This document shows, in pieces, positions 63,040 to 64,000 of a stretch of DNA of 64,000 nt. Source of the stretch: Solwaraspora sp. WMMD791 (GTDB lineage: Bacteria; Actinomycetota; Actinomycetes; Mycobacteriales; Micromonosporaceae). A program made the position numbers and the translations under genes. Location of the stretch: NCBI RefSeq assembly GCF_029581195.1, contig NZ_CP120737.1:372001-436000 (forward strand), given 5' to 3'. How positions within the stretch are numbered: the first letter of the stretch is position 1; every line of letters starts with the position of its first letter. The notes below the pieces were generated by a model, which was given only the letters and a program-made list of their open reading frames with translations, searched no databases and was not told the origin of the DNA.

Positions 63040-63933
63040 CTACCGGGTGGACGTGCCAGGCACCCGCAACCGTGAGGCTACGTGGCGCAGTCGCGGCCAG
63101 GTCGGCGTCACCGACCGCTGCGGTACGCCGACGACCCGACGCAACAGCCGGTCGGCCTCGTCGGCGTCGATCCGTCGACGTGGGTCCCGACGCAGCAGCC
63201 CGGCCAGCACCGGGCGCAGCGGCCCGGCCCGGGGCGCCGGGTCGGGCGGGGCGGTGGCCAGCGCCGTCAGGGTCGCCATCGGAGTGGACCGGGCGTACGG
63301 GGCGTGGCCCTGCACGGCGGCGTACAGCGTCGCGCCGAGCGACCACAGGTCGGCGGCCACGCTCGACACCCCGTCGCGGGCCCGCTCCGGGGCGATGTAC
63401 TGCGGTGAGCCGAGCACCAGCCCGGTACGGGTGAGCGATCCTTCGTCGTCGAGGGTGGCCAGTCCGAAGTCGGTCAGCACCACCCGGCCGTCCTCGCCGA
63501 TCAGCACGTTGTGCGGCTTGACGTCGCGGTGCAGCACGCCGCAGGCGTGGGCGGCCCGCAGCGCGGCCAGCACCCGCCGGCCGATCGCCGCCACCCGTAC
63601 CGGGGGCAGCGGGCCGTCCTCGGCGACGACCTGGTGCAGCGAACGCGACCGGACGTACTCCATCACGATCAGCGGGCTGGCACCGACGTTGCGGACGTCG
63701 TAGATGCGGACCACGTGCGGGTGGTTGAGCCGGGCGGCGCTACGGGCCTCGCGCAGCGTACGGTGGCGCAGCGCGTCTTGTTCGGCGTCGGTGAACCCGG
63801 TCGGCGGGTGCAGCTCCTTGACCGCGACGTCGCGGTGCAGGGCCTCGTCGCGGGCCAGCCAGACGCGACCCATCCCGCCACTACCGATCGGTCGGACCAG
63901 CCGGTAGCGGCCCGCGATCAGGTCCGGTCGCAC
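63040..63933 (-). CDS. Serine/threonine protein kinase
   Basis: 297 residues from GTG 63933, preceded by TAGGAGACCGGATC; a TTG at 63954 would add 7. Hanks motifs are complete: glycine loop IGSGGMGRV, VAVKEL lysine, HRDVKPHN, DFGLA and APERA. The C-terminal 30 residues (PTWPRLRHVASRLRVPGTSTR) are basic and there is no transmembrane or PASTA segment, so it is cytosolic. Target unknown. It precedes the TIGR03089 gene and probably shares its transcript. Confidence 0.92.
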   Translation of the reverse strand: MRPDLIAGRYRLVRPIGSGGMGRVWLARDEALHRDVAVKELHPPTGFTDAEQDALRHRTLREARSAARLNHPHVVRIYDVRNVGASPLIVMEYVRSRSLHQVVAEDGPLPPVRVAAIGRRVLAALRAAHACGVLHRDVKPHNVLIGEDGRVVLTDFGLATLDDEGSLTRTGLVLGSPQYIAPERARDGVSSVAADLWSLGATLYAAVQGHAPYARSTPMATLTALATAPPDPAPRAGPLRPVLAGLLRRDPRRRIDADEADRLLRRVVGVPQRSVTPTWPRLRHVASRLRVPGTSTR

Positions 63934-63953
63934 GATCCGGTCTCCTAACGTCA

Positions 63954-63982
63954 ACCCGCGACTACAAAAAGTAGTCGCGGGT
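63954..63982. other. Perfect inverted repeat near the right window edge
   Basis: Arms ACCCGCGACTAC and GTAGTCGCGGGT, 12 bp each, around an AAAAA loop, starting at the kinase upstream edge. It could be a terminator for a gene beyond the window or an operator in front of the kinase. Confidence 0.7.
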
Positions 63983-64000
63983 GTGGCGTTGCTGTATCAG

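Noticed and set aside
63954-63982. A tRNA-like element suggested by the hairpin
   Set aside because: Only a single stem-loop with an A5 loop; no cloverleaf arms can be drawn around it in the remaining bases.

Overview
The window is high-GC actinobacterial DNA with GTG starts, frequent 4-bp ATGA/GTGA gene overlaps and many actinomycete-specific families (Scr1-type XRE regulators with DUF397 partners, DUF6879, TIGR03089). The MurD2/MurL pair and the overall gene content point to a Micromonosporaceae member (Micromonospora or a close relative). No rRNA, tRNA, IS element or prophage was recognised.

Layout. 0-3 kb: the end of a membrane protein gene, a TrmH-type RNA methyltransferase and a divergent PucR-type regulator. 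2.9-9.8 kb: a sulfur/persulfide detoxification regulon, with two MBL-fold persulfide-dioxygenase-like/rhodanese proteins, a peroxiredoxin, a membrane rhodanese, a SulP anion transporter and a beta-carbonic-anhydrase-like protein. It appears to be controlled by a CstR-like repressor through three near-identical palindromic operators. 9.8-14.4 kb: a secreted beta-helix protein, the divergent MurL/MurD2 pair of the alternative UDP-MurNAc-L-Ala-D-Glu pathway, and a small membrane protein. 14.5-17.3 kb: a class III aminotransferase plus CoA-acylating semialdehyde dehydrogenase (beta-amino acid/valine-type catabolism). 17.4-19.9 kb: two poorly characterised genes.

20.0-38.7 kb is the main accessory island. 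Two roughly 1.1-kb direct copies of an XRE(Scr1)-DUF397 pair bracket about 16 kb. Inside are (i) a three-gene module: DUF559/Vsr-fold nuclease, winged-helix-like protein, and a 1058-aa double P-loop HerA/FtsK-like ATPase; (ii) a complete type I-G (formerly I-U) CRISPR-Cas operon: csb1/cas7, csb2/cas5-6, cas3 with a C-terminal HD domain, a short Csb3/Cas8-like gene, cas4-cas1 fusion and cas2; (iii) a leader and an array of 31 repeats and 30 spacers. One old spacer matches 29 of 35 positions of this locus's own cas2 in codon phase, so it was probably captured from a homologous cas2. Two spacers are identical.

38.9-49.7 kb holds a HIT protein, a ThiL/AIRS-like kinase with a translationally coupled methyltransferase, and a five-gene operon ending in a STAND NB-ARC/TPR protein and a small protein that share a peptide tag. 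Beyond these lies a minus-strand operon of a small Cys-containing protein and a large protein with two CARF-like Rossmann segments, interrupted by an apparent frameshift, followed by a third XRE-DUF397 pair. 49.7-54.1 kb: a truncated VOC gene, a pectinesterase behind a LacI-type operator, a winged-helix/alpha-beta-hydrolase fusion lacking its catalytic Ser, and two exported proteins. 54.2-58.6 kb: an RpiR-type regulator and an NgcEFG-like GlcNAc/chitobiose ABC importer. 58.7-64 kb is mostly chromosomal: a family A DNA polymerase, a MobA-like nucleotidyltransferase, a DUF457 membrane protein, a TIGR03089 protein and a Ser/Thr kinase.

The best candidates for undescribed biology are the HerA-like ATPase/nuclease module fused to the CRISPR island, the CARF-like operon at 45.5-48.6 kb, and the GNAT/NB-ARC/tagged-peptide operon at 41.6-45.5 kb.
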